Positions 35,442 to 44,490 of a stretch of 64,000 nt of DNA are shown here, piece after piece. The position numbers were made by a program, and so were the translations under genes. This DNA comes from Gemmatimonas groenlandica (lineage in GTDB: Bacteria; Gemmatimonadota; Gemmatimonadetes; Gemmatimonadales; Gemmatimonadaceae): the NCBI RefSeq assembly GCF_013004105.1, contig NZ_CP053085.1:4650001-4714000 (forward strand), given 5' to 3'. How positions within the stretch are numbered: the first letter of the stretch is position 1; every line of letters starts with the position of its first letter. The notes beneath the pieces were generated by a model that made no database searches, was not told where the DNA came from, and saw only the letters and a program-made list of their open reading frames with translations.

Positions 35442-36437
35442 ATGGCCAAGAAAGACGACGCCGTCCGGATCAGCGACACCATTGCCTTCATTCGCACCGC
35501 CACGGTGCCGAATGCGCATCTGCCAAAGCGAAAGATCGTGGCGGACATGCTGCAGGACCGTGAGCAAGCGAACAAGATCGCCGACAACATCAGCCCGGCG
35601 ATGTCGCAAGGAAGCAATTACGCGATTATCGGACGCGAGAGTGTGCAGGAGGTGCGCCACTACCGCCGTGCCATCATTCTGATCAAGAGTGTCCTGCTCA
35701 ACATCGACCGCAACGACTCGGCGCGGGATGCCGGCTTGCTTCCTGATGCGAACGTCGCGGCGGAACTTGGCAACGTGCTCGCGATGGTCACGAACTGTGT
35801 CGACGATCTCACGACCAAGCTGGCGCTCCTCAAAGCGCAGCCGCTACAGTTTCTACTGCACCACAGCTTGCAGGTCGTGACGGCGCCGATGTCGCAGACG
35901 TACGACTATGCGTTCTACTACGACAGTCTCAATCAGGTGTACACCTTCTGCCTTGAAGACGCGGTCGGTTCGTATGCCTACATCGTCGAGCGTGTCTTTC
36001 AGGTGCATGTGCAGAAGTACGCAGCACTTCCCACGGTGGCTGGCCAGGGCAATGCCGCTGCGGTACGCACGATCTCGGGCGCGGTGGTGAATGGCGCTGA
36101 TCTGATGGTCACCACGCAGCTCACCGGCTGCGCGATCCCGTTCCATCTGAACGGCGCTACCCTGGTCGCGGCGCACGTGCAGCCGGCAGGCAAGGCCGAA
36201 GACATGACCGCCGACCTCCGGGCAAATGGGCGACTGACGATGGCGCCCAACATGACGGGTGTATTCGGGGCAACAGCGCCCAAGGGCAACAGCGTACTGA
36301 ACTACCAGAAGGACGGCTTCTACAACTACTGCATCGGCGTGCGCATCGGTGGATCGTGGAATCTGTACGCGCAGCAGCGCCCCAAAGCGTACGGCAACCA
36401 CGTGGGCGCCGCACTGGACGCGTGGCGCATCACGTAG
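35442..36437 (+). CDS. unrecognised protein with BLF1/CNF1-like deamidase C-terminal domain
   Basis: 331 residues, no signal peptide or membrane segment. The N-terminal 200 residues are mostly helical (VADMLQDREQANKIADNI, AELGNVLAMVTNCVDDL) and match no family I know. The C-terminal half contains LTGC with Cys230, a following hydrophobic stretch, and His245 in AAHVQP, then a WNLYAQQR segment near residues 306-313. LSGC plus a His 12-15 residues later is the catalytic dyad of the glutamine deamidases BLF1 (Cys94/His106) and CNF1 (Cys866/His881). A deamidase or related Cys-His activity is therefore proposed; target unknown. Neighbours give no secretion machinery. Confidence 0.6.
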   Translation: MAKKDDAVRISDTIAFIRTATVPNAHLPKRKIVADMLQDREQANKIADNISPAMSQGSNYAIIGRESVQEVRHYRRAIILIKSVLLNIDRNDSARDAGLLPDANVAAELGNVLAMVTNCVDDLTTKLALLKAQPLQFLLHHSLQVVTAPMSQTYDYAFYYDSLNQVYTFCLEDAVGSYAYIVERVFQVHVQKYAALPTVAGQGNAAAVRTISGAVVNGADLMVTTQLTGCAIPFHLNGATLVAAHVQPAGKAEDMTADLRANGRLTMAPNMTGVFGATAPKGNSVLNYQKDGFYNYCIGVRIGGSWNLYAQQRPKAYGNHVGAALDAWRIT

Positions 36438-36486
36438 CGCTCGGCGTGCGATCTGAGCAGTAGTTCATGCGTCGGATCCGTTGCTG

Positions 36487-36508
36487 GCACGGACGAACGG
36501 GTCCGTGC
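36487..36508. terminator. weak hairpin after the deamidase-like gene
   Basis: An 8-bp stem GCACGGAC / GTCCGTGC around a 6-base loop lies 50 bp after the stop at 36437. It is not followed by a run of T, so it may be a weak terminator or chance pairing. Confidence 0.3.
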
Positions 36509-36615
36509 GTTCATTCGTTCGATGACACGGGCCGGGATCTCGCACGGTCGAGTCCGTCCGTATTGATGTCTGCGCGCCGCGCAGGATCAACTCACCTTCT
36601 CAACGAGCCTGTCAC

Positions 36616-37155
36616 ATGATCCGTCGTACTCTTGGTGCACTCTCCATCGCCCTGCTCGCTGCCTGCTCGGGCGAGAAGACCGATGCGGCCACGCCTGCTG
36701 CTGACAGCATGGCTGCCGCGCCCGCCGCTGAAGCGCCGGCGCCGAAGGACATTGTCGAGACCGCTATCGCCGCCGGCACCTTCAACACGCTCGCGAAGGC
36801 CCTCACGGCCGCCGGCCTTGTCGAAACGCTGAAGGGCGCCGGTCCCTTCACGGTGCTCGCGCCGACGGACGAAGCCTTCGCCAAGATCCCGGCCAAGGAT
36901 CTCGAAGCGTTGCTCGCCGACAAGGCCGCGCTCACGAAGGTACTCACGTACCACGTGATCGCCGGCAACGTGCCCGCCTCGACCGTGACGACACTCACCG
37001 AAGCCACGTCCCTCGAAGGCAGCAAGATCGCGATCAAAGTGGTCGACGGCAAAGTGATGCTCAATGGTGCCAGCGAAGTCACGTCGACGGACATCGCCGC
37101 GTCCAACGGCGTGATCCATGTCATCAACACGGTGTTGATGCCGCCCAAGAAGTAA
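36616..37155 (+). CDS. fasciclin-domain lipoprotein
   Basis: 179 residues. Lipobox LLAAC (Cys17) and an Ala/Pro-rich linker are followed by one FAS1 domain (about 45-177): [18 protein letters not shown], then the H1 box [23 protein letters not shown], and the H2 box [16 protein letters not shown]1 proteins mediate adhesion or matrix binding at the cell surface. It stands alone with a hairpin 12 bp after its stop. Confidence 0.93.
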   Translation: MIRRTLGALSIALLAACSGEKTDAATPAADSMAAAPAAEAPAPKDIVETAIAAGTFNTLAKALTAAGLVETLKGAGPFTVLAPTDEAFAKIPAKDLEALLADKAALTKVLTYHVIAGNVPASTVTTLTEATSLEGSKIAIKVVDGKVMLNGASEVTSTDIAASNGVIHVINTVLMPPKK

Positions 37156-37167
37156 CTCGCTAGGCAC

Positions 37168-37194
37168 GCGCGCGGCTTCATTGGAGCCGCGCGC
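37168..37194. terminator. hairpin terminator after the fasciclin gene
   Basis: A perfect 10-bp stem GCGCGCGGCT / AGCCGCGCGC encloses a 7-base loop, 12 bp after the fasciclin stop codon. No T-run follows, which is common for terminator-like hairpins in GC-rich genomes, so the strength is uncertain. Confidence 0.5.
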
Positions 37195-37265
37195 TGGCCG
37201 GCCGCCGTCGGCCACGGACCGAATGTTGCACGCCTGGTGTGGAGTACACACCCCGGGAGCGCACG

Positions 37266-38384
37266 ATGCACAATGCTCGACGCGATGCCGTGAAGCGTAT
37301 CGCCAGCACAGCTCTGGCGGTCGGCGTTGCTCCGTTGCTGAGCGCGTGTCTGGACCCCACACGCGAGGACCGCGCGCAACGTGATGATGTCGTGCGCGCA
37401 CTGGACCCGGCGCTCGCCGATGTGCTGTACCACGCCTCACTCGCGCCAAGCGGACACAACGCGCAGCCGTGGATGATTGGTGTCACCGCACCGAACCGGC
37501 TCGTGATCAGCACGGCGCGTGATCGATGGCTCCACGAGGTCGATCCGCAGAACCGCGAACTGCTGCTTTCGTTTGGCTGCTTTCTCGAGAACATGATCGT
37601 GACGGCACGGCACCGCGGCTTTCATCTCGAGTACCAGCTCGTCGGTACCTCGCCTGCCACCAGCGAGATACTCGACGTGACGTTGCGTCGCGCGACGCCG
37701 GTCGCCTTCCCGCTCGAGAGCATCCAGCAGCGGCGTACCGTGCGCAGCCATCATCTCCGCGCTGCGCTCACGCGTGCCGACGTGCAGGCGATCACGGCGC
37801 CGTTCGGGGACCACGCGGCGTATTTCCCCTTCGGATCCACGCGCGCCACGTGGCTCGCGGAGCAGACGATCGAGGCCAATCGCGTTCAGGCGTATCGCGA
37901 ACCGGCGCAGCGCGAGCTCTCCGAATGGATCCGGTGGGCCGACGACGACGCGCGCCGAGAACGAAATGGACTGACGCCCGCGTCGATGGAGATCACCGGG
38001 CTCTCCGGATGGTACGTACGGCACTTCATGACCCGAGCCGACGTGATGAAGCCGAAATTTCGCGAACAAGGTCTGGACGCGGTGCGTGCGCAGGTCGGCG
38101 ATTACGGTGGATGGCTTGTGATCACCAGCGCGGACGCCTCGATGTCCACGCTCATCGAAACGGGGCGCTTGGTCGAGCGCATGTGGCTGGGATGCCGCGC
38201 GCGCATGATCGCCATCCATCCCATGACGCAGATACTCGAGGAGTCGCCCTTCCGCGACCAGGTCGGCGCGCAGCTTGGTCTCGCGGGCCGCGTACAGTTT
38301 CTTCTGCGCGTCAGCTACATCAAGGAGTACCCCGCACCGGTGAGTCTGCGGATGCCGCTCTCGCGCTTGGTGAGCACGCTATGA
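37266..38384 (+). CDS. Acg-like nitroreductase-family protein, Tat/lipoprotein signal
   Basis: 372 residues. An ARRDAVKRIASTA twin-arginine stretch and lipobox LLSAC (Cys28) suggest Tat-dependent lipoprotein export. The mature part carries SLAPSGHNAQPWMIGV, the phosphate/FMN-contact motif of nitroreductases, and a long body like the mycobacterial Acg family, in which the FMN pocket is occluded and no catalysis is proven. GGGAG before ATG 37266 supports this start over an upstream GTG at 37239. The stop overlaps the start of the next gene (ATGA). Confidence 0.8.
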   Translation: MHNARRDAVKRIASTALAVGVAPLLSACLDPTREDRAQRDDVVRALDPALADVLYHASLAPSGHNAQPWMIGVTAPNRLVISTARDRWLHEVDPQNRELLLSFGCFLENMIVTARHRGFHLEYQLVGTSPATSEILDVTLRRATPVAFPLESIQQRRTVRSHHLRAALTRADVQAITAPFGDHAAYFPFGSTRATWLAEQTIEANRVQAYREPAQRELSEWIRWADDDARRERNGLTPASMEITGLSGWYVRHFMTRADVMKPKFREQGLDAVRAQVGDYGGWLVITSADASMSTLIETGRLVERMWLGCRARMIAIHPMTQILEESPFRDQVGAQLGLAGRVQFLLRVSYIKEYPAPVSLRMPLSRLVSTL

Positions 38385-39217
38385 CTGGACCTCGGACGAT
38401 CGTGACAGAGCTACTGCTGGCGATCGCGACTGGTGCCGCATGGTGGGTCCGCTCGGCATTCCGTGCGCGCTTTGCGCACGACCGCGACATGCTGCTGGCG
38501 CGCGCGATGCCGCCAGCCTCGCTCGTGACCGAGGCTGACCTCGCGCAACTTCCACTGCCCATGCAAACGTACCTGCGCCGTGTGGGTGCGGTGGGACGGG
38601 CACGCATACGCAACCTGCGGGTCACCTTCACCGCGCAGATGCGCAGCAGCGCGTCCGCGCCATGGATGCACGCCACGGCCACGCAATACGAGTTCTTCTC
38701 GCCGCCGGCCCGTTTGTTCTCCATGAGCGCGAGCCGCTCGGGCATACCATTCGATGTCTTGCATCGCTACCTAGATAACGCCGCCACGTTTCAGGTCCGG
38801 ATTGCCGGTCTGATTCCCATGGTGAACAAGTCGGGTCCGGGAATCACGCACGATGAGACGGTCACGCTGATGAACGACGTACTGGTCTTGGCGCCGGCGG
38901 CCGTGCTGGATATGCCGTTCACGTTCGAGACCATCAACGCACGTTCGCTGCGGGCCACGTTCAGCAATGCCGGCTTTACCGTGACGGCACACGTGACCTT
39001 CGACGAGGCGGGTGACCTCGTGGGCTTCGTCTCCGACGACCGCTCCCACGACCGTGAGGGTGGCGCCGCCACATGGTCGACACCGATTTCCGGCTATCGC
39101 GAAGTGGACGGCATCCGCGTGGGCTCGCTGGGCGACGCCAACTGGATCGAGCCCTCCGGCGAGTGGACCTATGGCCGCTTCCAGATCTCATCGATCGCGT
39201 ACAACGTGACGAGCTGA
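38381..39217 (+). CDS. DUF6544/DUF6920-type protein
   Basis: 278 residues, starting inside the stop of the nitroreductase-like gene, so the two are translationally coupled. A hydrophobic N-terminus (8-25) precedes PLPMQTYLRRVGAVGRARIR and a beta-rich body ending GYREVDGIRVGSLGDANWIE and GEWTYGRFQISSIAYNV. This matches a widespread uncharacterised family whose fold resembles lipoprotein-carrier LolA-type barrels. It is probably membrane-anchored. Function unknown. Confidence 0.72.
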   Translation: MTGPRTIVTELLLAIATGAAWWVRSAFRARFAHDRDMLLARAMPPASLVTEADLAQLPLPMQTYLRRVGAVGRARIRNLRVTFTAQMRSSASAPWMHATATQYEFFSPPARLFSMSASRSGIPFDVLHRYLDNAATFQVRIAGLIPMVNKSGPGITHDETVTLMNDVLVLAPAAVLDMPFTFETINARSLRATFSNAGFTVTAHVTFDEAGDLVGFVSDDRSHDREGGAATWSTPISGYREVDGIRVGSLGDANWIEPSGEWTYGRFQISSIAYNVTS

Positions 39218-39246
39218 CCTGCGCGTTCGCCTACTACGGAAAGCCG

Positions 39247-40146
39247 CTACAGGCGTGAGGACGCCTCGGTGGCCAGCCGCTTCGCGAACGCCGCCCGTGA
39301 GGTCGCGGCGTAACGTTTGCACGCGTCGGGGTCCACCAGCCCCGGTGCATCGCCGGTGGCCGCCAATCGCTCCCATAGCTTCGTCGCGCTCGGATGCGGC
39401 GTGATCAGCACATCACAGCGCAGTTGCTCGATGCGTGCGTGCCCTCGTGCAAAATCGGCGGCGGCCGACGGATAGCGAGGGTCACCGGCGTACCGGAAGC
39501 TGCTGTCTGAAATCGGCGTCTGACTGTCGGCGTACACCAGGTCGAGACAGCGCGCCCCCTCGCACGTCCGCCAGCTCCACGTCGTGCCGCCGGCTGTGTG
39601 CCCCGGCGTGAAGTGCGCCACCAACGACAGCGCGCCCACGCGGACCGTATCGCCATCGGCGATCTCGCGAACGAGCGGCACTTTCGGATACGCCAGCAGC
39701 ATCGCGTACTGTGGATCGTTGGCACCCGCGATACCCGCGCGCATCGTCTTCGCACTGGATGCACTGGCCGCTACTGCGGCACCCGTCGCCCGCGCCAGCT
39801 CGGCAATGCCGCCCGCGTGATCGTAGTGATCATGCGAGTTGAGGATCAGCTTCACATCCTGCAGGCGGAAGCCGAGGGCGACGATGTTCTGTAGAATGAG
39901 CGGCGCCGACTCGGGGAGTCCGCCATCGATCAGGACATGTCCCGCCGGCGACGTGATGAGGATCGCGCTCAATCCATCCGTGCCCACATAATAGCTGTTG
40001 CCGAAGAGCTTCGTCGGCGCGTGTGGCGCGTTCCACCCGGCGCAGCTCGGGCATTCCTTCGCGGTGTAGCTCTGGGCTGAGAGTGGTGCGGCGAGAAGCG
40101 CGCTCAACAGACCGAGTGCGGCGGCGCGGGACATCCATGCGTTCAT
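39247..40146 (-). CDS. subclass B3 metallo-beta-lactamase
   Basis: 299 residues with a signal peptide (1-24, ending PLSAQ). The zinc site is complete: HDHYDH at 105-110 (His105, His107, Asp109, His110), His183 in TPGHTAGGTTW and His251 in TPHPSATKLWERL. The stretch DSQTPISDSSFRY, GDPRYP and the Cys244/Cys276 pair are typical of L1/BJP-like B3 enzymes. It should hydrolyse beta-lactam rings in the periplasm; real substrate range cannot be read from sequence and environmental B3 enzymes vary. No mobile element is near, so it looks like an intrinsic chromosomal gene. Confidence 0.9.
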   Translation of the reverse strand: MNAWMSRAAALGLLSALLAAPLSAQSYTAKECPSCAGWNAPHAPTKLFGNSYYVGTDGLSAILITSPAGHVLIDGGLPESAPLILQNIVALGFRLQDVKLILNSHDHYDHAGGIAELARATGAAVAASASSAKTMRAGIAGANDPQYAMLLAYPKVPLVREIADGDTVRVGALSLVAHFTPGHTAGGTTWSWRTCEGARCLDLVYADSQTPISDSSFRYAGDPRYPSAAADFARGHARIEQLRCDVLITPHPSATKLWERLAATGDAPGLVDPDACKRYAATSRAAFAKRLATEASSRL

Positions 40147-40240
40147 CGGCGACGGTCCGGCTTGGAGAGAAATATCAGCGGCTGACTCGTAGATTTAGCA
40201 CACCGCACACCCCTGCGTCCGCTCTCTTCCGGGCTCTGCC

Positions 40241-40783
40241 ATGCCACCGACGTCGCGTCGTTCATTCCTCGGAGCCGCGATCAGCGCGGTCCCCCTCCTA
40301 ACCGGCGCCACGTACGCGCAGCCACCGGCCAAGGCGGCGTTCGTCCGCGCCGGCGACGATCGTGAAGGCGTACACAAAACGCTCGGCATCAGCACGATCG
40401 ACTTCAAGGTCACGTCGGCCGATAGCGGTGGGGCGATGCTGGTCATCGAGAACACCAATCGCGCCAAAGGCGGGCCGGCCAAGCACCTCCACACGACACA
40501 AGACGAGCTCTTCTACTGCATCGAGGGCGAGTATCGCATCGAGATTGGTGGCGTTCGCTATGACCTCAAGGCGGGCGATTCGATTCTGGCGCCACGACGG
40601 GTGCCGCACGTGTGGGCCTTCGTGGGCAATACCATGGGACGTCTGCTGATCACGTTTACGCCCCCAGGCGCCATGGAGGCGTTTTTTCGTGAAGTGTCAA
40701 AGGGCAATGCCATGCCCATTCAGGACCCAGAACTCTGGCGCGCACACGGCATGGAACTGCTTGGTCCGCCGCTCCCCGTGTAG
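40241..40783 (+). CDS. Tat-exported cupin-domain protein
   Basis: 180 residues. SRRSFLGAAISAVP is a twin-arginine signal. A single cupin domain has KHLHTTQDELFYCIEGEYRI (first metal motif with His, His, Glu) and LAPRRVPHVWAF (second motif His). Cupins bind a divalent metal and serve as dioxygenases, isomerases or binding proteins; the chemistry here is not predictable. It is transcribed away from the beta-lactamase gene and convergent with the chemoreceptor gene. Confidence 0.85.
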   Translation: MPPTSRRSFLGAAISAVPLLTGATYAQPPAKAAFVRAGDDREGVHKTLGISTIDFKVTSADSGGAMLVIENTNRAKGGPAKHLHTTQDELFYCIEGEYRIEIGGVRYDLKAGDSILAPRRVPHVWAFVGNTMGRLLITFTPPGAMEAFFREVSKGNAMPIQDPELWRAHGMELLGPPLPV

Positions 40784-40807
40784 GCAGAGCGACGGACCCA
40801 CGCCGCG

Positions 40808-42868
40808 CTAGAAGATCGCCAGGTCGGCGCTGCCCACGGTCCGCCCAACCTTTGCCGCCGCCTTGACCGCCTTCACCGCCTTCACCGCCTTCACCGCCTT
40901 CACCGCCGCATTTCCGCGACGCGCTCCGGCATGGCTGGAAAGCTGGAACGTCCCCACCAAGTCCGACATGGTGATCGACTGACCGGCCAGTTCTTCGGAG
41001 GCGCTGGCTGATTCCTCGGCGTTCGCCGCGACTTGCTGCGTGACGGCGTTCAACTGACCCACCGCCGCGTTGATCTGCTCCACGCCATCGGCTTGCTGCT
41101 CGCCGGCCAGCGCGATCGCCGCCACGATCTCCGTCACACGGCGTACTTCGTTGTCGATCTCCACCAGCTTCGCCATCACGTCGGCATTCGACAGCACACC
41201 CTGCGCGGCGTGCGACACCGAGCCTTCGATCAGGGCCGCCGTCGTCTTGGCCGCCTCGGCGCTGCGAATGGCGAGGCTGCGTACTTCCTCGGCGACCACG
41301 GCGAAGCCACGACCGGCGTCGCCGGCCCGCGCGGCTTCGACGGCCGCATTGAGCGCGAGCAAATTCGTCTGAAATGCGATCTCGTCGATCGTCTTGACGA
41401 TCTTCGCGGTCTCGTCGCTGGAACGTTTGATCTGCTCCATGGCGGCGGAGAGCTTGTCCATGCTCGCGCGTCCCTCCGTTACGCGATCACGCGTGCCGAC
41501 GGCCATATCGCGGGCGAGGCGGGCGTTGGTGGCGGTTTCCTTCGACGAGGATGACATCTCCTGCAAGCTGCTGGACACTTCCTCGAGCGATGCGGCCTGT
41601 TCCGACGAGCCCTGCGCCAGCGCCTGACTGCCACTGGCGATCTGCGTGCCGGCGGCCGAGACCTGCTCCGAGGCACCGTACACCTGCGAGAGTGCATCGT
41701 CGAGTGTTTCTGCCGCGACGTTGATGGACTGCTTGATGCGGTCGAAGTCGCCTTGGTACTGTCCCGTCACCCGCGCCGTGAGGTCGCGGTCGGCCACTCG
41801 CGACATCACATCCGACGCCTCATTGATCGGCGTCACCACTGCGTCGAGCAGATCGTTGATACCCTGTACCAGGTCGCGGTACGAACCACGGAACTGCTGT
41901 GCGTCCGAGCGTTGTTGCAGATTGCCGCCACGGGCCGCGGTCACGAGCGTTCCTGTTTCATCAACGAGCAGTTGCACCGTTTGACGAAGGGTGACGAACG
42001 ACTCGCCAAGCGTATCCTTGTCGCTTCGCACGGCCACCTGGCGTGACGTATCGCCGGCGCTGATGGCAAGCGCAACGCTAGCGAGCTCGCGCTGCGCCAG
42101 CACCATTTGCTGCATCGCGGCGGCAAGCTGTCCTGTTTCGTCCTCGCTGGCTACCGTGATGTCCTGCCCAATGTCGCCGAGGACGAGACCATCGGCTACC
42201 CGACGTAGGCTGGCGAGGGCCGCGACAATCGGCCGTGTGATACCTGTCGCCGCGAGTCCGGCGACGATCAGCGCTATGGCGATGATGATGAGCAGCGTGC
42301 GTATCGACGAGGTCGCGGTATCGTCGCCAGCCTTGGCCGTCGCGGTCATCAGTCCGAGCTTCGACTCCTGCAACGAATCGAGGATCGCATCAATGGTGTC
42401 GGCGTGCGCGCGAATCGTGCTGAGGCGCGCCTTCCCCGCTTCGTCATTGCCTGCTCGCGCGAAGGCGACGATTTCGTCCTGCATCGGGCGCAGTACACGG
42501 AACCGCTCCAGCAGTCGCGCGGCCTGCTGCTTCTGTTCGTCGCGTTTGATGTGCTTAGCGTACTCCGCGAATTCTGCCTGAAATGTGGAATCGTACACTT
42601 TGATGTCAGCGGCCCGCTTGTCGACCGCTGCCGCATCGTCATCCAAGATCGCATTGCGAACGGCGCGTGAAATGCGCAGCACCTGAACATTCGCCTCCTT
42701 CAGATGCAGCGCGGGCATAGCGTGCGACACTTGCATTTCACTCATGAGGCCATTGATCCGACGGGCTGTCGCGATGCCTTCATACCCGACGACAACGAGC
42801 AAGATTGCCACGGCGCCGAAGCCAAGTGCGAGCTTACGGCCGATCGGGAGGTTCGAAAACCACTGCAT
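40808..42868 (-). CDS. methyl-accepting chemotaxis protein
   Basis: 686 residues. Transmembrane helix 1 (about 11-31), a helical 4HB-type periplasmic sensor (about 35-185), helix 2 (about 190-210), HAMP-like segments, then the coiled-coil signalling domain with hairpin tip [20 protein letters not shown] and [13 protein letters not shown]. It couples an external ligand to CheA. The C-terminal tail after FQLSSH contains five AVK repeats encoded by a 9-bp tandem repeat and ends DLAIF, without the classical NWETF CheR-binding pentapeptide. A c-di-GMP phosphodiesterase gene follows upstream. Confidence 0.95.
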   Translation of the reverse strand: MQWFSNLPIGRKLALGFGAVAILLVVVGYEGIATARRINGLMSEMQVSHAMPALHLKEANVQVLRISRAVRNAILDDDAAAVDKRAADIKVYDSTFQAEFAEYAKHIKRDEQKQQAARLLERFRVLRPMQDEIVAFARAGNDEAGKARLSTIRAHADTIDAILDSLQESKLGLMTATAKAGDDTATSSIRTLLIIIAIALIVAGLAATGITRPIVAALASLRRVADGLVLGDIGQDITVASEDETGQLAAAMQQMVLAQRELASVALAISAGDTSRQVAVRSDKDTLGESFVTLRQTVQLLVDETGTLVTAARGGNLQQRSDAQQFRGSYRDLVQGINDLLDAVVTPINEASDVMSRVADRDLTARVTGQYQGDFDRIKQSINVAAETLDDALSQVYGASEQVSAAGTQIASGSQALAQGSSEQAASLEEVSSSLQEMSSSSKETATNARLARDMAVGTRDRVTEGRASMDKLSAAMEQIKRSSDETAKIVKTIDEIAFQTNLLALNAAVEAARAGDAGRGFAVVAEEVRSLAIRSAEAAKTTAALIEGSVSHAAQGVLSNADVMAKLVEIDNEVRRVTEIVAAIALAGEQQADGVEQINAAVGQLNAVTQQVAANAEESASASEELAGQSITMSDLVGTFQLSSHAGARRGNAAVKAVKAVKAVKAVKAAAKVGRTVGSADLAIF
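40863..40907 (-). repeat. 9-bp tandem repeat x5 in the chemoreceptor gene
   Basis: Five consecutive 9-bp units (plus-strand TTGACCGCC then four TTCACCGCC) encode five Ala-Val-Lys triplets in the receptor's C-terminal tail. Four units are identical. Since the period is a multiple of three, gain or loss of units would change tail length without breaking the frame. Confidence 0.9.
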
Positions 42869-43044
42869 TGTTGCTCCGGGAGCCTACGTCATCAGTCCCG
42901 CCAGAGTGGCAACCGGCTTCGGTCGCGCGGTGCTCGGCAGAGCTGCTCAGGACGCCGCATCGTACGCCTTGGGGGTACACCTCGCAGGCGCACATTGTAT
43001 GCTGCGTCTCGCGAGAAACGAGTCGCCTCTCGCGCATTTCACAA

Positions 43045-44304
43045 TCAGTGTCGTACGTGACAGCTATCGGTGCACGAGTCGGTGACGTGCGCAGGCAGCC
43101 ACGCGGCAGTGGCAAGTGGTCCCGGCTTGCCCAGCAGATATCCCTGACCTCGCTGTACGCCAAGCCGGCGGAGCGTCTCCATCTCGCCGTCGGTTTCGAT
43201 TCCCTCGGCCACCACGGTGGCACCCGTTTCGCCGGCGTAGAACGTCATCGCGGTCACGAGTGCACGCAGCGCCGGTTCCTGGTCGATGTTTCGTGTGAGC
43301 GACATGTCGAGCTTGATGAGCTCAGGAGCGAGTTGGATGATATGCTGCAGCCCCGAGTAGCCGGCGCCGGCGTCGTCGATCGCGACGCGCAGGCCCGCCG
43401 CCTTAAACGGCGCGAGTACCGCGTGGAGGTCGGCGTAATTGCCAACTCTCGCGTGCTCGGTCACCTCCAGGATCGTGCGGTGCATGAAGCGCGCGTCGAG
43501 GAGATCCGACAGGCGCCCCGAGAGAATCGCGTCGGGCGATGCATTGACCGAGAGGGAGATTTCGTCAGGAAGGTGCATGAACGCCGTTAACGCCGCCCGT
43601 ATGGCTGCCAATTCGAGTTCGATGCCCAGGCCGACTGCCTCCGCCTCGGCGAACCACACATCAGGCGTGCGGTACGGCGTGGCGGCGAAGCGCGACAGCG
43701 CTTCACACGAAACCACGACGTTGGTGCTCAAATCATAAATCGGTTGATAGGCGATGGAGAACGCCTCTTCCGCGATGATCGATTCGATGCGCGCGCGAAC
43801 TTCCCGTCCAGAGCGATGCTGCTCGAGCTCCGTATTGACCTGCTTGGCCGCAATGCCGGCGAACACGCGCAGCATATCCAGGTCGCGATCGTTCAGCGAC
43901 GGATTCGGCCGCGGACTCAGGCAGCAGAACATGCCAAACGCCGATCCGTCGGGCCGTAGTACGGGAACACTGGCGTGCGAGCCGATCGGCGTCGAATGCG
44001 TGATCGGCATCGACATGGCGAGCGGGAGCAACGACGTGTCTGGAATCAATTCCGGCAAGCGCCCTTCGAGAATGTGCATGCAGTACACGTCGTCGAGTGC
44101 CTGTGAGTCTCCCGGCTTGATCAAGTGCTCCAACCCGGGCGCGTCGACTCGCCGAAACACAGTACGGCCGTCGATGAACTCGGAGAAGTACGCCACCTCC
44201 ATGTCGAGATGCGTGCGGATCGCGTGAAGCGCATCCTGGATCACGCAGCTGTCACCAGACAAGGCCTGGCCGAATATGTCGAAAGCGGGGGCGGCGAGAT
44301 TCAT
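43045..44304 (-). CDS. GAF-EAL cyclic-di-GMP phosphodiesterase
   Basis: 419 residues from ATG 44304. A GAF sensor (about 15-170, ending PSLNDRDLDMLRVFAGIAA) is followed by an EAL domain whose active-site set is intact: CEALSRF, the Asn in LSVNASP, EVTEH, AIDDAGAGYSGL, IKLDMS, VAEGIET and QGYLLGKP. It should hydrolyse c-di-GMP to pGpG, controlled by the GAF ligand. An open frame up to 44541 adds residues of no recognisable domain. It is divergent from a GAF-GGDEF gene with 186 bp between. Confidence 0.92.
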   Translation of the reverse strand: MNLAAPAFDIFGQALSGDSCVIQDALHAIRTHLDMEVAYFSEFIDGRTVFRRVDAPGLEHLIKPGDSQALDDVYCMHILEGRLPELIPDTSLLPLAMSMPITHSTPIGSHASVPVLRPDGSAFGMFCCLSPRPNPSLNDRDLDMLRVFAGIAAKQVNTELEQHRSGREVRARIESIIAEEAFSIAYQPIYDLSTNVVVSCEALSRFAATPYRTPDVWFAEAEAVGLGIELELAAIRAALTAFMHLPDEISLSVNASPDAILSGRLSDLLDARFMHRTILEVTEHARVGNYADLHAVLAPFKAAGLRVAIDDAGAGYSGLQHIIQLAPELIKLDMSLTRNIDQEPALRALVTAMTFYAGETGATVVAEGIETDGEMETLRRLGVQRGQGYLLGKPGPLATAAWLPAHVTDSCTDSCHVRH

Positions 44305-44490
44305 ACCGAAGTGGAGCGAAGAGAATGCATCGTAAACCAACGTCACTGCGGGTATCGACGTCGGTGCGATGGCTCTTAATAGCAATGATTCCAGATTCTG
44401 AAACTGCTGCCGATAGTACCTTATAGCCGATGTCGACGTTCGAAGTCGAATGTGACCGGTGCTACCGCATCTTCTGGTTGTGAGTGCTCC

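Noticed and set aside
42869-43044. Possible riboswitch (c-di-GMP or other) in the leader of the chemoreceptor gene
   Set aside because: The minus-strand leader has hairpins, but I found neither the conserved GEMM-type core nor a cobalamin-box arrangement, so no riboswitch is claimed.
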